A stretch of DNA of 64,000 bases, taken from Halieaceae bacterium. Lineage in GTDB: Bacteria; Pseudomonadota; Gammaproteobacteria; Pseudomonadales; Halieaceae. Location of the stretch: the NCBI GenBank assembly GCA_902520195.1, contig CABYND010000003.1, positions 1 to 64,000 on the forward strand. Reading direction: 5' to 3'. The position numbers were made by a program, and so were the translations under genes. The first letter of the stretch is position 1; every line of letters starts with the position of its first letter. The notes beneath the pieces were generated by a model. That model was not told the DNA's origin. It was given only the letters and a program-made list of their open reading frames with translations, and made no database searches. Positions 1 to 8,432 of the stretch are shown one piece after another.

Positions 1-56
1 TTTAAGCCTAAAATATTAATCGCGTCGTGTTAACCCGGCGACACAGGGGGACGCTC

Positions 57-1157
57 ATGCCGCACTCTTCCGCACCCATGTTCAACGAAAACCGGCTCAA
101 GCTCGGGACATTCTCTGCGAACTGCATGGCCGTGACGAAAGTGGCAGAGCGTTGGGAGAACAACTGGGAAAACAACCTGGATCTGGTGCAGCAATGTGAC
201 GAGGCGGGAATTGAGTTCATGCTCCCCATAGCACGCTGGATCGGTTACGGCGGCGACACCGATTTTCATGGCGACGTGCTAGAGACCGTTACGTGGGCGG
301 CGGGATTAGCAGCTCACTCTCAAAATATTCAGGTTTTTGCGACGATCCACACGGCGTTTAATCACCCTATCGTCGTCGCCAAGCAACTTGCCACCCTTGA
401 CCAGCTGTCAAACGGCAGAATCGGACTGAATGTTGTCGCCGGGTGGAACAAACCAGAGTACGACGCCTTTGGGGTAGATCTACCCTCGGAGCACGGCGAC
501 CGCTACGCCATGGCCCAAGAGTGGTTCGACTACGTCACTCGCCTATGGAAGGAGGATCATTCGTTCGACTGGGACGGCACTTTCTTTAGGGGCAAAGGCG
601 TTTATGGTAGACCACATCCAATCCAGTCGCGCATCCCTGTCATTAACGCCGCCGCCTCTGAAGAGGGCCGCGCATTTGCCATGCGCAACGCAGATTTCCT
701 TTTCACGCCTGTATTCGACTTTGCCCAAGCAAGAGCAACGGTAGAGGAGATTTCGCAGAAGTCCGCCGACGCAGGACGAAATGTTGATGTGCTGACCTTC
801 TGCTCTGTCGTTTGCCGACCGACGCAGCAAGAGGCCGAGGATTACTTACATTGGTACGCCAACGAAAACGCCGACTGGGATGCGGTGGACAACTTAATGA
901 CCCTGCAGGGCATGCACGCGCAATCCTTTACCAAGGAAGCGCTTAGCATGTTCCGCGATCGTTTTGCAGCAGGCCACGGCGGATTTCCACTGGTGGGTAC
1001 GCCCGATCATATTGCTCGTCAGTTGGCGCTCCTCAGCGAAACCGGCATCGCTGGCACAACATTATCTTTCGTCGACTACGCGACGGAGTTTCCGTATTTC
1101 AGGCAGGAGGTATTGCCGCGCTTGGAGGCCAAGGGCCTCCGTCAGACAGTCAATTGA
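57..1157 (+). CDS. LLM-class flavin-dependent monooxygenase, RutA-like
   Basis: A 366-residue luciferase-like monooxygenase that should use reduced flavin and oxygen. The segment GWNKPEYD (residues 129-136) and the region with RWIGYGG near residue 60 resemble RutA (pyrimidine ring-opening monooxygenase) and the SsuD/SfnG group. The ATG at 57 is preferred over the in-frame GTG at 27 because AGGGGG sits 7 bases upstream of the ATG. RutA opens uracil between N3 and C4, so a role in opening an N-heterocycle is attractive here, but the substrate is not readable from sequence. No flavin reductase gene is adjacent. It is the first gene of the window, and its left neighbours are unseen. Confidence 0.85.
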   Translation: MPHSSAPMFNENRLKLGTFSANCMAVTKVAERWENNWENNLDLVQQCDEAGIEFMLPIARWIGYGGDTDFHGDVLETVTWAAGLAAHSQNIQVFATIHTAFNHPIVVAKQLATLDQLSNGRIGLNVVAGWNKPEYDAFGVDLPSEHGDRYAMAQEWFDYVTRLWKEDHSFDWDGTFFRGKGVYGRPHPIQSRIPVINAAASEEGRAFAMRNADFLFTPVFDFAQARATVEEISQKSADAGRNVDVLTFCSVVCRPTQQEAEDYLHWYANENADWDAVDNLMTLQGMHAQSFTKEALSMFRDRFAAGHGGFPLVGTPDHIARQLALLSETGIAGTTLSFVDYATEFPYFRQEVLPRLEAKGLRQTVN

Positions 1158-1518
1158 CCCCATCTAACATTGGCAATACTGAGGGAGCACTTATCCCAAG
1201 TTACACGCCTTAGTGGGACCGCTGAAGGTTGCGAGCTCCGGGAAATCGACCTAAATAGCGTCTATTGATGCAGCAGCAGAGCGACTCCCGCTTGCATCCT
1301 ATTGAGCCATTTATCCAAACACCCTCTGACTGAAATAGAGTGCTCTTACAACGCATAACGTTAACCTGACGTGTTCTCAAATTGGCACCACTTATTGAAA
1401 AATCTCCCACCGGAGATTCGTCAAATTTCTCGATACCGGAATTCAGCACCCATTGGAGGCACCTCTGAAAGATTAAAAATTCACCTATTGAGGCGTTTTG
1501 AATGCACGCGTCACGCAC

Positions 1519-1597
1519 GGCAGATTTCAAGGCTGTAATCTTTCGATATCGTGCCGTCGCAATCACTGCGCCGTTGGATGGCAGATTTTTGGGCTGT
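1519..1597 (+). repeat. Pair of 18-base imperfect direct repeats
   Basis: GGCAGATTTCAAGGCTGT at 1519-1536 and GGCAGATTTTTGGGCTGT at 1580-1597 match at 15 of 18 bases. The copies start 61 bases apart, close to six helical turns. They lie between the monooxygenase and the hydratase operon, so they could be regulator half-sites. Chance or remnant duplication is not excluded. Confidence 0.4.
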
Positions 1598-1686
1598 CGT
1601 CATCCGTGAGTAGTATGAACTGGTCGGTTGGAGTGTTCCAAGCACTAAGGGTCGAAGGAAAGGGAAGCATTGTTTCACCTTAATAT

Positions 1687-1702
1687 TCGTCCGCTCGGAC
1701 GA
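1687..1702. promoter_or_regulatory. Perfect palindrome, candidate operator
   Basis: TCGTCCG-CT-CGGACGA is a perfect inverted repeat with 7-base arms and a 2-base centre, 137 bases before the hydratase start. No T-run follows, so an operator fits better than a terminator. The cognate regulator is unknown; the regulators in the island are an IclR type (10504-11262) and a MarR type (24315-24878). Confidence 0.4.
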
Positions 1703-1839
1703 CAAAGCTTGCGGCTGTCATCAAAGAACCCTCAGTAATAGCCCAACATAGACACGCGCAGGTATAGCGCCTTTTTGTACTCACAATAGAGTAATGTAAG
1801 GTGGCGGGCGCGCAGAACCTAGAGACTCGGAGGATCATG

Positions 1840-2628
1840 ATGGATCAGGAAAAGATTAATGCGCTTGGAGACGAACTTTACGATGCGCTCTGTGGTGCTC
1901 ATGCGCTTCTTCCACTTACCGATCGCGAGCCCGATATCCAGATTGAAGACGCTTATCAAATTAGTCTACGGCTGTTGCAACGCAGAATAGAAGACAGAGG
2001 TGAGACGATTGTCGGCAAGAAAATTGGCGTGACCAGTCAGCCGGTGCAAGAAATGCTGGGCGTATTTCAGCCAGACTTTGGATTTTTGACAAATACCATG
2101 GAGTATCGCAGTGGGGCGGAAATTCCTATTGCAGGTCACCTGATTGCGCCGAAGGCAGAGGGGGAAATCGCTTTTCGCCTTAGGAAAGATCTTGTAGGTC
2201 CTGGAATCACCGAGGCGGAAGTCTTGGACGCCACAGAGACCATCATCCCCTGTTTTGAAATTGTGGATTCGCGCATAAGTGATTGGAAAATCAAAATTCA
2301 AGACACCGTGGCTGACAACGCTTCCTGCGGTGTTTATGTGCTAAGTGACAATGAAGTCGATCCGAGAGATTACGACTTGCCGAGTTTGCACATGAAAATT
2401 TATAAAAACGGTAGGTTTGAGTCAGAAGGATTCGGAAGTGCTGTCCAAGGCAATCCATTAACCGCAGTGGCCTGGTTAGCCAATACTCTAGGTGCGTATG
2501 GGATACCATTTAAAGCCGGCGAGGTGATCTTGTCAGGTTCTTTGGCACCACTGATTACGGTGGTAACAGGCGATGAAATGTCACTGGAAATCGAAGGGGC
2601 AGGCAGCTGCAGCTGCAGGTTCGTTTAA
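1840..2628 (+). CDS. mhpD: 2-oxopent-4-enoate hydratase (2-keto-4-pentenoate hydratase)
   Basis: Adds water to 2-oxopent-4-enoate to give 4-hydroxy-2-oxovalerate, the first step of the lower meta-cleavage pathway. The 262-residue product is a fumarylacetoacetate-hydrolase-fold protein with the expected metal ligands Glu107, Glu109 and Glu140 in EGEIAFRL and CFEIVDSR. The start is taken as the second of two adjacent ATGs (1837, 1840) because GGAGG at 1829-1833 is then 6 bases away; a GTG at 1801 is also in frame. It is followed by acetaldehyde dehydrogenase and aldolase, which fixes the role as hydratase rather than the related decarboxylase. The decarboxylase paralogue is at 43079-43852. Confidence 0.92.
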   Translation: MDQEKINALGDELYDALCGAHALLPLTDREPDIQIEDAYQISLRLLQRRIEDRGETIVGKKIGVTSQPVQEMLGVFQPDFGFLTNTMEYRSGAEIPIAGHLIAPKAEGEIAFRLRKDLVGPGITEAEVLDATETIIPCFEIVDSRISDWKIKIQDTVADNASCGVYVLSDNEVDPRDYDLPSLHMKIYKNGRFESEGFGSAVQGNPLTAVAWLANTLGAYGIPFKAGEVILSGSLAPLITVVTGDEMSLEIEGAGSCSCRFV

Positions 2629-2694
2629 TGCGATGGCCCATACAAATCGCCCTAACAGTTGGGGCTGTCTTCATTAGATAACGAGTATCGAGTT

Positions 2695-3603
2695 ATGGGC
2701 AATAAGATAAAAGCCGCCATTATTGGTCCAGGCAATATTGGCACTGATTTATTGATCAAGGCCCAACGTAGCGAGTTGATTGAGCCAGTTTGGATGGTGG
2801 GTGTAGATGCCCAATCATCAGGCTTAGTGCGGGCGACACAGATGGGACTAAAGACCACCGCCGAGGGTGTCGAGGGCATGCTGCCCACCATGAGAGAGGA
2901 CGGCGTCCAAATCTGCTTCGATGCGACCTCCGCTTCCGTGCATGCTGAAAACAGCCAGAAGGTGAATGAGCAAGGGGCGGTTATTATCGATCTGACGCCA
3001 GCGGCTATCGGGCCGTTTTGTGTCCCTCCCGTTAACCTCGTGGACGCGGTCACTCAGAAAGCGATGAATGTGAATATGGTGACTTGCGGTGGTCAGGCAA
3101 CAATTCCGCTGGTAGCGGCAGTGAGCCGCGTACAGGCAGTTATTTATGGGGAAATTGTTGCAACGGTCAGTTCAAGGTCTGCTGGGCCAGGAACACGCAA
3201 AAATATTGACGAATTTACTCGCACCACTGCCAAGGGTATTGAAGTCTGCGGCGGCGCTCATACCGGTAAGGCCATAATTATTATTAATCCCGCCGAGCCC
3301 CCTCTAATTATGCGAGATACGGTGCATTGCCTGACAAAAGAGGACCCTGACCAAAAAGCCATAACACAATCGGTGCACGACATGATTCAAGAGGTGCAGG
3401 CATACGTGCCGGGTTATACCCTGAAGAACGGTCCAGTCTTTGATGGTAAGCGTGTGTCAATTTACATGGAGGTTGAGGGTCTGGGTGACTTCCTACCCAA
3501 GTACGCAGGAAACCTCGATATCATGACCGCAGCGGGGCTGCGCACGGCAGAAATGTATGCCGAGGAAATACTGGCGGGCAGATTTCTACCACAAGCTGGG
3601 TAA
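2695..3603 (+). CDS. mhpF: Acetaldehyde dehydrogenase (acylating)
   Basis: Oxidises acetaldehyde to acetyl-CoA with NAD+ and CoA. It works as a channelling complex with the 4-hydroxy-2-oxovalerate aldolase encoded next. The 302-residue product has the N-terminal Rossmann glycine motif GPGNIGTD (residues 11-18) and the catalytic Cys131 in NMVTCGGQA. The ATG at 2695 was chosen because family members start just before this glycine motif; the ribosome site is weak. It lies 66 bases after the hydratase and 64 bases before the aldolase, presumably in one operon. Length is normal for the MhpF/DmpF family (about 300 to 315). Confidence 0.95.
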   Translation: MGNKIKAAIIGPGNIGTDLLIKAQRSELIEPVWMVGVDAQSSGLVRATQMGLKTTAEGVEGMLPTMREDGVQICFDATSASVHAENSQKVNEQGAVIIDLTPAAIGPFCVPPVNLVDAVTQKAMNVNMVTCGGQATIPLVAAVSRVQAVIYGEIVATVSSRSAGPGTRKNIDEFTRTTAKGIEVCGGAHTGKAIIIINPAEPPLIMRDTVHCLTKEDPDQKAITQSVHDMIQEVQAYVPGYTLKNGPVFDGKRVSIYMEVEGLGDFLPKYAGNLDIMTAAGLRTAEMYAEEILAGRFLPQAG

Positions 3604-3667
3604 AAAACCACTTATCCAATCAGACCTAGGCGTGTGACGTCTGCTTTACACTGTAAGAGAGTTGCTA

Positions 3668-4699
3668 ATGGACTTACGTAAAAAGAAAATCACTGTTCAC
3701 GACATGTGTCTGCGGGATGGCATGCACGCCAAGCGTCACCAGATCACAATAAATGACATGGTAAAAGTCTCCAAAGCTATGGATGAAGCCGGTATTCCGA
3801 TGATTGAAGTAACTCACGGTGACGGTCTTGGAGGCGCCTCAGTAAACTACGGTTTCCCCGCAGCCAGAGATGAGGAATACCTCACCGCAGTGTGCAAAGA
3901 AATGAAAAATGCCAAGATCTCAGCACTACTGCTTCCCGGTATCGGCACAGTTGATCATATGAAAATGGCGATCGACTGCGGTATTTCAACCATCCGCGTA
4001 GCAACGCACTGTACCGAAGCCGATGTTGCCGAGCAGCACCTGACAATGGCAAGAAGCATCGACAACCTCGATGCCGTGGGCTTCCTGATGATGGCCCATA
4101 TGATTGACGCGGAAGAGCTGGTCGTGCAGCTAAAGATGATGGAAGACTTCGGTGCTAACTGTGTCTACATTACAGATTCTGCTGGCTACATGCTGCCCGA
4201 TGACGTTACTTCACGCATCTCTCTGGCCCGTGCTGAGCTCAAGCCAGAGACAGAGCTGGGATTTCATGGCCATCACAATATGGCCATGAGTGTTGCCAAC
4301 TCTGTCGCCGCCGTTGCGGCGGGTGCGAATCGTATCGACGCATCTATTGCTGGTTTGGGCGCTGGTGCGGGTAACACGCCGCTGGAGGTGTTTGTTGCCG
4401 TGTGTGATCGCATGGGTATTGAAACTGGCATAGATTCATTCAAGGCGATGGATATTGCCGAGGATTTAGTCATCCCCATGATGGATCATATGGTTCGCAT
4501 TGACCGAGATTCTCTAACACTGGGCTACGCCGGTGTTTACTCGTCGTTTCTATTATTCGCCAAGCGCAGTGCCAAAAAATACAACCTGTCTACTCGTGAT
4601 ATTTTAGTGGAGCTAGGCCGTCGTCGAACAGTGGGTGGTCAGGAAGATATGATTGAGGACCTCGCACTGGACATGGCAAAATCACAAGGCACGCTCTGA
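3668..4699 (+). CDS. mhpE: 4-hydroxy-2-oxovalerate aldolase
   Basis: Splits 4-hydroxy-2-oxovalerate into pyruvate and acetaldehyde, the aldehyde being passed to the acylating dehydrogenase just upstream. The 343-residue HMGL-like TIM barrel has the signature [12 protein letters not shown] (Arg16, Asp17, His20) and a C-terminal barrel metal site in GFHGHHN. ATG 3668 has AAGAGA a few bases upstream; a TTG two codons earlier is less likely. This is the last gene of the three-gene lower pathway. It converges with the dioxygenase gene on the other strand across about 50 bases with no clear terminator. Confidence 0.95.
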   Translation: MDLRKKKITVHDMCLRDGMHAKRHQITINDMVKVSKAMDEAGIPMIEVTHGDGLGGASVNYGFPAARDEEYLTAVCKEMKNAKISALLLPGIGTVDHMKMAIDCGISTIRVATHCTEADVAEQHLTMARSIDNLDAVGFLMMAHMIDAEELVVQLKMMEDFGANCVYITDSAGYMLPDDVTSRISLARAELKPETELGFHGHHNMAMSVANSVAAVAAGANRIDASIAGLGAGAGNTPLEVFVAVCDRMGIETGIDSFKAMDIAEDLVIPMMDHMVRIDRDSLTLGYAGVYSSFLLFAKRSAKKYNLSTRDILVELGRRRTVGGQEDMIEDLALDMAKSQGTL

Positions 4700-4749
4700 A
4701 ACTTAGTCGGCGATTTTTATCGATTGCATAAGATCAACTTGCCCAAGAT

Positions 4750-5535
4750 TTACGTGCGCGCTGAGTGGAGCACAAGGCTCACCATACTTAAGGATTTGTA
4801 CTGCACATGCCTAGGCTCCATCGTGAGTTTGTCGCTGGCGAGTCTGCTCCCTAATACGTAGAACAGGGGCCAATAATGTCCAAGATCCGCGGGCGGGACA
4901 GATAAAGCCGCGTCCTTACCCAATGCTCCGTGGTCAAATAGGCGTTGCGGCGTGTCGGTTTCTACCACATTAATAACAAGGTCATTGAATCTCTCAGCCC
5001 AATCATATGGCCGGGCATTGATGTCCCACTCCATTTGTTGCAACGTATGGCCCACGTTACCAGACCCCAGTATGAGGACGCCGTGCTCCCGCAGTGGGCG
5101 CAATGCGCGTCCCACGTCGTAATGCCATGAAATAGGTTTTGAGGCATCCATACTGAGTTGCACAACGGGGACATCAGCTGCCGGATAGATTGCCGAGAGC
5201 ACAGCCCGGGTGCCATGGTCGAGACCCCAGTCATAATCCAGCTCTACACCGATCGGCGCCAAGAGATCTAAAATCAAATCAGCAAGTTCTGGGCGTCCTG
5301 GGGCTTCGTACTCGATATCGAATAGGGCTGCCGGGAGGTTTGATCCGAAATCGTGAATTGTCCTTGGAGCCTCTGTTGCTGTCACTCGAAAGCCTCGCGT
5401 GCACCAGTGCGCTGAAATGCACAGGATTGCTCTGGGAGCTGGGAATTGGCTGGCAAGTCCACGCCAAGCACTTACCGTCTTTGGATCGTCCAGAATCGTT
5501 GTTGGGGATCCGTGCCCAAAGAAAGCAACGGGCAT
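4750..5535 (-). CDS. DODA-type (class III) extradiol dioxygenase family protein
   Basis: A 261-residue protein of the LigB superfamily, DOPA-dioxygenase (YgiD-like) branch. Seen motifs are FGHGSP (residues 5-10), SAHW near residue 42, and LDHGTRAVL near 107, which carry the metal-binding histidines of the branch. Members open catechol-type rings or act on related substrates; some are poorly characterised. ATG 5535 is the only start candidate and lacks a clear Shine-Dalgarno. It lies 83 bases after the Rieske gene and is the last gene of the leftward cluster, suggesting ring cleavage after oxygenation. It is unrelated in subfamily to the aminophenol dioxygenase pair at 45-47 kb. Confidence 0.85.
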   Translation of the reverse strand: MPVAFFGHGSPTTILDDPKTVSAWRGLASQFPAPRAILCISAHWCTRGFRVTATEAPRTIHDFGSNLPAALFDIEYEAPGRPELADLILDLLAPIGVELDYDWGLDHGTRAVLSAIYPAADVPVVQLSMDASKPISWHYDVGRALRPLREHGVLILGSGNVGHTLQQMEWDINARPYDWAERFNDLVINVVETDTPQRLFDHGALGKDAALSVPPADLGHYWPLFYVLGSRLASDKLTMEPRHVQYKSLSMVSLVLHSART

Positions 5536-5618
5536 TAGGCAATTATCAGGCGTGGCTGTTATGGCGTTGAGGTGGAATACGGCGTCCGGCTTTTATGCAT
5601 ACCCGTCACAGCGCTGTG

Positions 5619-6851
5619 TTATGAAATTAAACCTTGCTCTAAAGCAAAGCTTCGATAGCGCTTTAAGAGCCATTTATTGAGTTGCGGAAGGGTCTCCTCT
5701 TTTGGAGCGTACCTGCCTCGCCGCGCAAACCTTGACTTCAGCCCTGTATGAGCTGAGATATTTGCCTCCACGTCTTGGTTATTAAAAAGCTCCAAACCAG
5801 CGACCACCGAAGGAAAAGTCGCGTCAAACGTAGGCAGTTGCAACGTAGATTCCGGATACAGGAATCCAACCCTGATGGTAAAATTGTTTGCGCCTTTGGG
5901 TAACAATAAATAATACAGAACCCCATCTGGCACCGCCGCAAAAAAGAGATTTGGCATGACGCAGGCGAACATCACCCGCTTTCTCTCGTCATCAGTCAAT
6001 GTATCTAAAACTGGAAACATGCATTTGAAGTTTGGCGTGAAATTGCCATCGACGTGATTGAAGCCCGTGGGGTGATAGATTGCGCCATCATCGTCGTCAA
6101 GCCACTCCGCAAATGTGACTTTAGTTGACGGCGCAAAATCATGAACCTTCTGGTGCAGGTAAGCGGTGTGGTAGGGCTCAATCGCATTTTCGTGCATGAA
6201 TTTCCAATTCCACATTTGGTCCTCCCAGTCAACAGTAGGAGTCGCAATGAGTTGATCCATATGATGATTTCGAACCTCCTCGGACAACCGAACCAGCCTG
6301 GAACTGAGCGGTGGTGGCGAATCAGAGAAACACACAAATAAGAAACCATTCCATTCGGTGGCTTTCAAACTTGGGAGACTGTGGCTTTCTCTCAAATCAG
6401 CTAATTTAATGTGTGCCCCCATTTCCGGCGCCGATGTCAGCTTCCCGGTTAAATCGTAGGACCATGAATGAAAAGGACAAATAAGGTGTTTCGTGTTGCC
6501 AACTGCATCGCCCAGCAGATGCCCTCTATGTTGACAAACCGCACTTAACGCTCGGACCTTGTGATCTTCTCCCCGCACAATCAAAAGGGGATCGTCAATG
6601 ACCGTGATCGAAAAATAATCTCCTGCGTTAGGTATGAGGCTCGCGTGCCCAACGCAAATCCATTCCTTGTCCCAAATAGCGGCTCGCTCGAAATCGAACC
6701 AACGCTCTGAGTTATATAGCTTCGGAGGCAGAGCGATGCTATCTCGCACATCGCCGGCAGACTGCTGGATTGCATCCAATACACTCTGAAGGTCGAGGTC
6801 AGCGAAATCAAAATAATGGCTCTCGCTTGATGCTAGCAATTCAGCAGCCAT
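5619..6851 (-). CDS. Rieske non-heme iron oxygenase, alpha subunit
   Basis: A 410-residue terminal oxygenase with the Rieske [2Fe-2S] ligands in CQHRGH and CPFHSW (about residues 106-129) and a mononuclear iron site in ENAIEPYHTAYLH. The residue three places before the first iron histidine is Glu, where ring-hydroxylating dioxygenases have Asp. Glu at that place is known from quaternary-amine oxygenases such as CntA, so demethylation or amine oxidation is a possible role. AAGGAG precedes the ATG at good distance. It lies 30 bases downstream of hydantoinase B. No reductase or beta subunit is adjacent; the only reductase in the window is at 36216-37244. Confidence 0.9.
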   Translation of the reverse strand: MAAELLASSESHYFDFADLDLQSVLDAIQQSAGDVRDSIALPPKLYNSERWFDFERAAIWDKEWICVGHASLIPNAGDYFSITVIDDPLLIVRGEDHKVRALSAVCQHRGHLLGDAVGNTKHLICPFHSWSYDLTGKLTSAPEMGAHIKLADLRESHSLPSLKATEWNGFLFVCFSDSPPPLSSRLVRLSEEVRNHHMDQLIATPTVDWEDQMWNWKFMHENAIEPYHTAYLHQKVHDFAPSTKVTFAEWLDDDDGAIYHPTGFNHVDGNFTPNFKCMFPVLDTLTDDERKRVMFACVMPNLFFAAVPDGVLYYLLLPKGANNFTIRVGFLYPESTLQLPTFDATFPSVVAGLELFNNQDVEANISAHTGLKSRFARRGRYAPKEETLPQLNKWLLKRYRSFALEQGLIS

Positions 6852-6881
6852 GTCGTTCTCCTTTTGGTCATTCTCTTAAAA

Positions 6882-8432
6882 TCAGCGGGCGGAGCCAAAG
6901 CCTCCCCCACCCGGGGTCTGCATTAAAACCTCATCTTCCGGCAACATTTCTCTCTTTTTAGCTTCCAGTAAAGGCTCTCCATTAATTAAAAATGAACCTG
7001 TTGCCCCTGGCCGCCCACCCCTTAGCCCCTGCGCAGGGATATTGAGGCGGCTTGGAATAGCATTGAGAAACCAACGGCTATCTGTATTCATTTTGAAGCC
7101 AATCCTTTGGCCATCGCCGCCTTTAAATCGACCTTGACCCCCGGAGCCAATTACGAGCTCTTTAGTCGTAAATTCGATAGGAATTGATGCCTCCAGAACT
7201 TCAATCGGAACCGCTGATACGCCAGTCGGGTAGCAAGTGGCAGATAATCCATTTTTGGTGGCTCTCGCTCCCATACCTCCCGAGTAATTAAACATTGAGC
7301 TAGTGAAGTGATCTCCATCTGCACCTCTTCCTTGTATCTGGAAAGTCCAAACTGCGCCAGACCCCTCGGCTACTACCTTCTCGGGTACAACTTGGGATAA
7401 CGCATTCAATATTGGAAATGGGACGTACATTCCCACTACGTGCCTAGCATTAACGGGAACTGGGTACTTCGCATTGATGATGCAACTGTCAGGTGCCACG
7501 ACTTCGATAGGGGCAAGGCTACCGGCATTATTGGGCAGTTCAGGATTGATGATGCTTTTGACCGCGAAAGTGCTATACGCATGCGTATACGCCATCACGA
7601 CATTAATACCGGAAGAGCTGGGTGGCGAGCTACCGGCAAAATCGATTTCAACGCTTCCCTTCTCATTATCAATTGTTACGGAGGTCACCAACTTAACAAC
7701 TTCTCCGCCAGGGACATCAAAAGTGCAATCGCCAACGAAAGTTCCACCAGTTAGTTTCTTGATGGCCTCTCTCGTTGACGTTTCTGACCTCGAAATAATC
7801 TCATTGGATAGAAGTTCAATCTCATCGATTCCGTAGCGGTCGCACATCGCATTCAATCGCTCAGCCCCCGTCTTCCCGCTGGCGACCTGAGCTCCCAAAT
7901 CGCCGAAGATCGCTTTGGGCGTTCGGACATTTGTCTCAATTATCTTTGCCAGCGTCTCGTTAAGTTCTCCCTTGTTGTATAGCTTGAGCACGGGTATCCA
8001 TAGGCCTTCCTCGTGAATATCTCGAGCGCCTGCTCCGATCCCATATCCTCCAATGTCGGTGTGGTGGATTGTCGACCCACAAAAACCGATCAATCGGTCG
8101 AATCTAAAAATCGGCGTCAATATGGTGATATCAAAAAAATGACCGGCAGACATCCAGGGGTCATTAGTGATCAGAACGTCCCCGTCGTTCAGCTCATCAA
8201 CAGGGATTTCTCTGATCAAATTTTCGGCAGCTGCTCCCAGGGAGTTGATGTGCCCAGGCGTCCCAATCAGCGCCTGCGCGACCATTCTGGCGTTTGCGTC
8301 AAATAATGCTGTCGCCAGATCCCCCGCCTCCCTAACAATTGGGCTAAAAGCTGTGCGCTTCAGCGCTTTGGCCTGCTCGCCCACTATGCTGATTAAATGA
8401 CCCCACATTAACTCGAGCTCGATACCGTCCAT
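6882..8432 (-). CDS. hyuB: Hydantoinase B / oxoprolinase family subunit
   Basis: A 516-residue HyuB-family protein, the partner of HyuA in ATP-dependent opening of hydantoin, N-methylhydantoin or 5-oxoproline-type lactam rings (some relatives carboxylate acetone or acetophenone). Its start overlaps the HyuA stop by one base (TGATG), indicating translational coupling and a fixed stoichiometry. The C-terminus has the glycine-rich TPGGGGFG tail typical of the family. Context with an N-carbamoylase (20666-21907) and an NCS1 permease supports cleavage of a cyclic amide, but the substrate is inferred only. Confidence 0.9.
   Translation of the reverse strand: MDGIELELMWGHLISIVGEQAKALKRTAFSPIVREAGDLATALFDANARMVAQALIGTPGHINSLGAAAENLIREIPVDELNDGDVLITNDPWMSAGHFFDITILTPIFRFDRLIGFCGSTIHHTDIGGYGIGAGARDIHEEGLWIPVLKLYNKGELNETLAKIIETNVRTPKAIFGDLGAQVASGKTGAERLNAMCDRYGIDEIELLSNEIISRSETSTREAIKKLTGGTFVGDCTFDVPGGEVVKLVTSVTIDNEKGSVEIDFAGSSPPSSSGINVVMAYTHAYSTFAVKSIINPELPNNAGSLAPIEVVAPDSCIINAKYPVPVNARHVVGMYVPFPILNALSQVVPEKVVAEGSGAVWTFQIQGRGADGDHFTSSMFNYSGGMGARATKNGLSATCYPTGVSAVPIEVLEASIPIEFTTKELVIGSGGQGRFKGGDGQRIGFKMNTDSRWFLNAIPSRLNIPAQGLRGGRPGATGSFLINGEPLLEAKKREMLPEDEVLMQTPGGGGFGSAR

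Larger units (their letters stand above)
1158..1839. other. 682-base intergenic region upstream of the 2-oxopentenoate operon
   Basis: No convincing gene. Short open frames exist on both strands (about 60 to 120 codons) but none has a good ribosome site with a recognisable product. The stretch holds an imperfect 18-base direct repeat (1519-1536 and 1580-1597) and a perfect 7-base inverted repeat (1687-1702), both listed separately. It may contain a long control region or a decayed gene. Confidence 0.6.

Noticed and set aside
1210-1683. Overlapping small open frames on both strands in the gap after the first gene
   Set aside because: No recognisable product, no good ribosome site and no family motif; more likely a control region.
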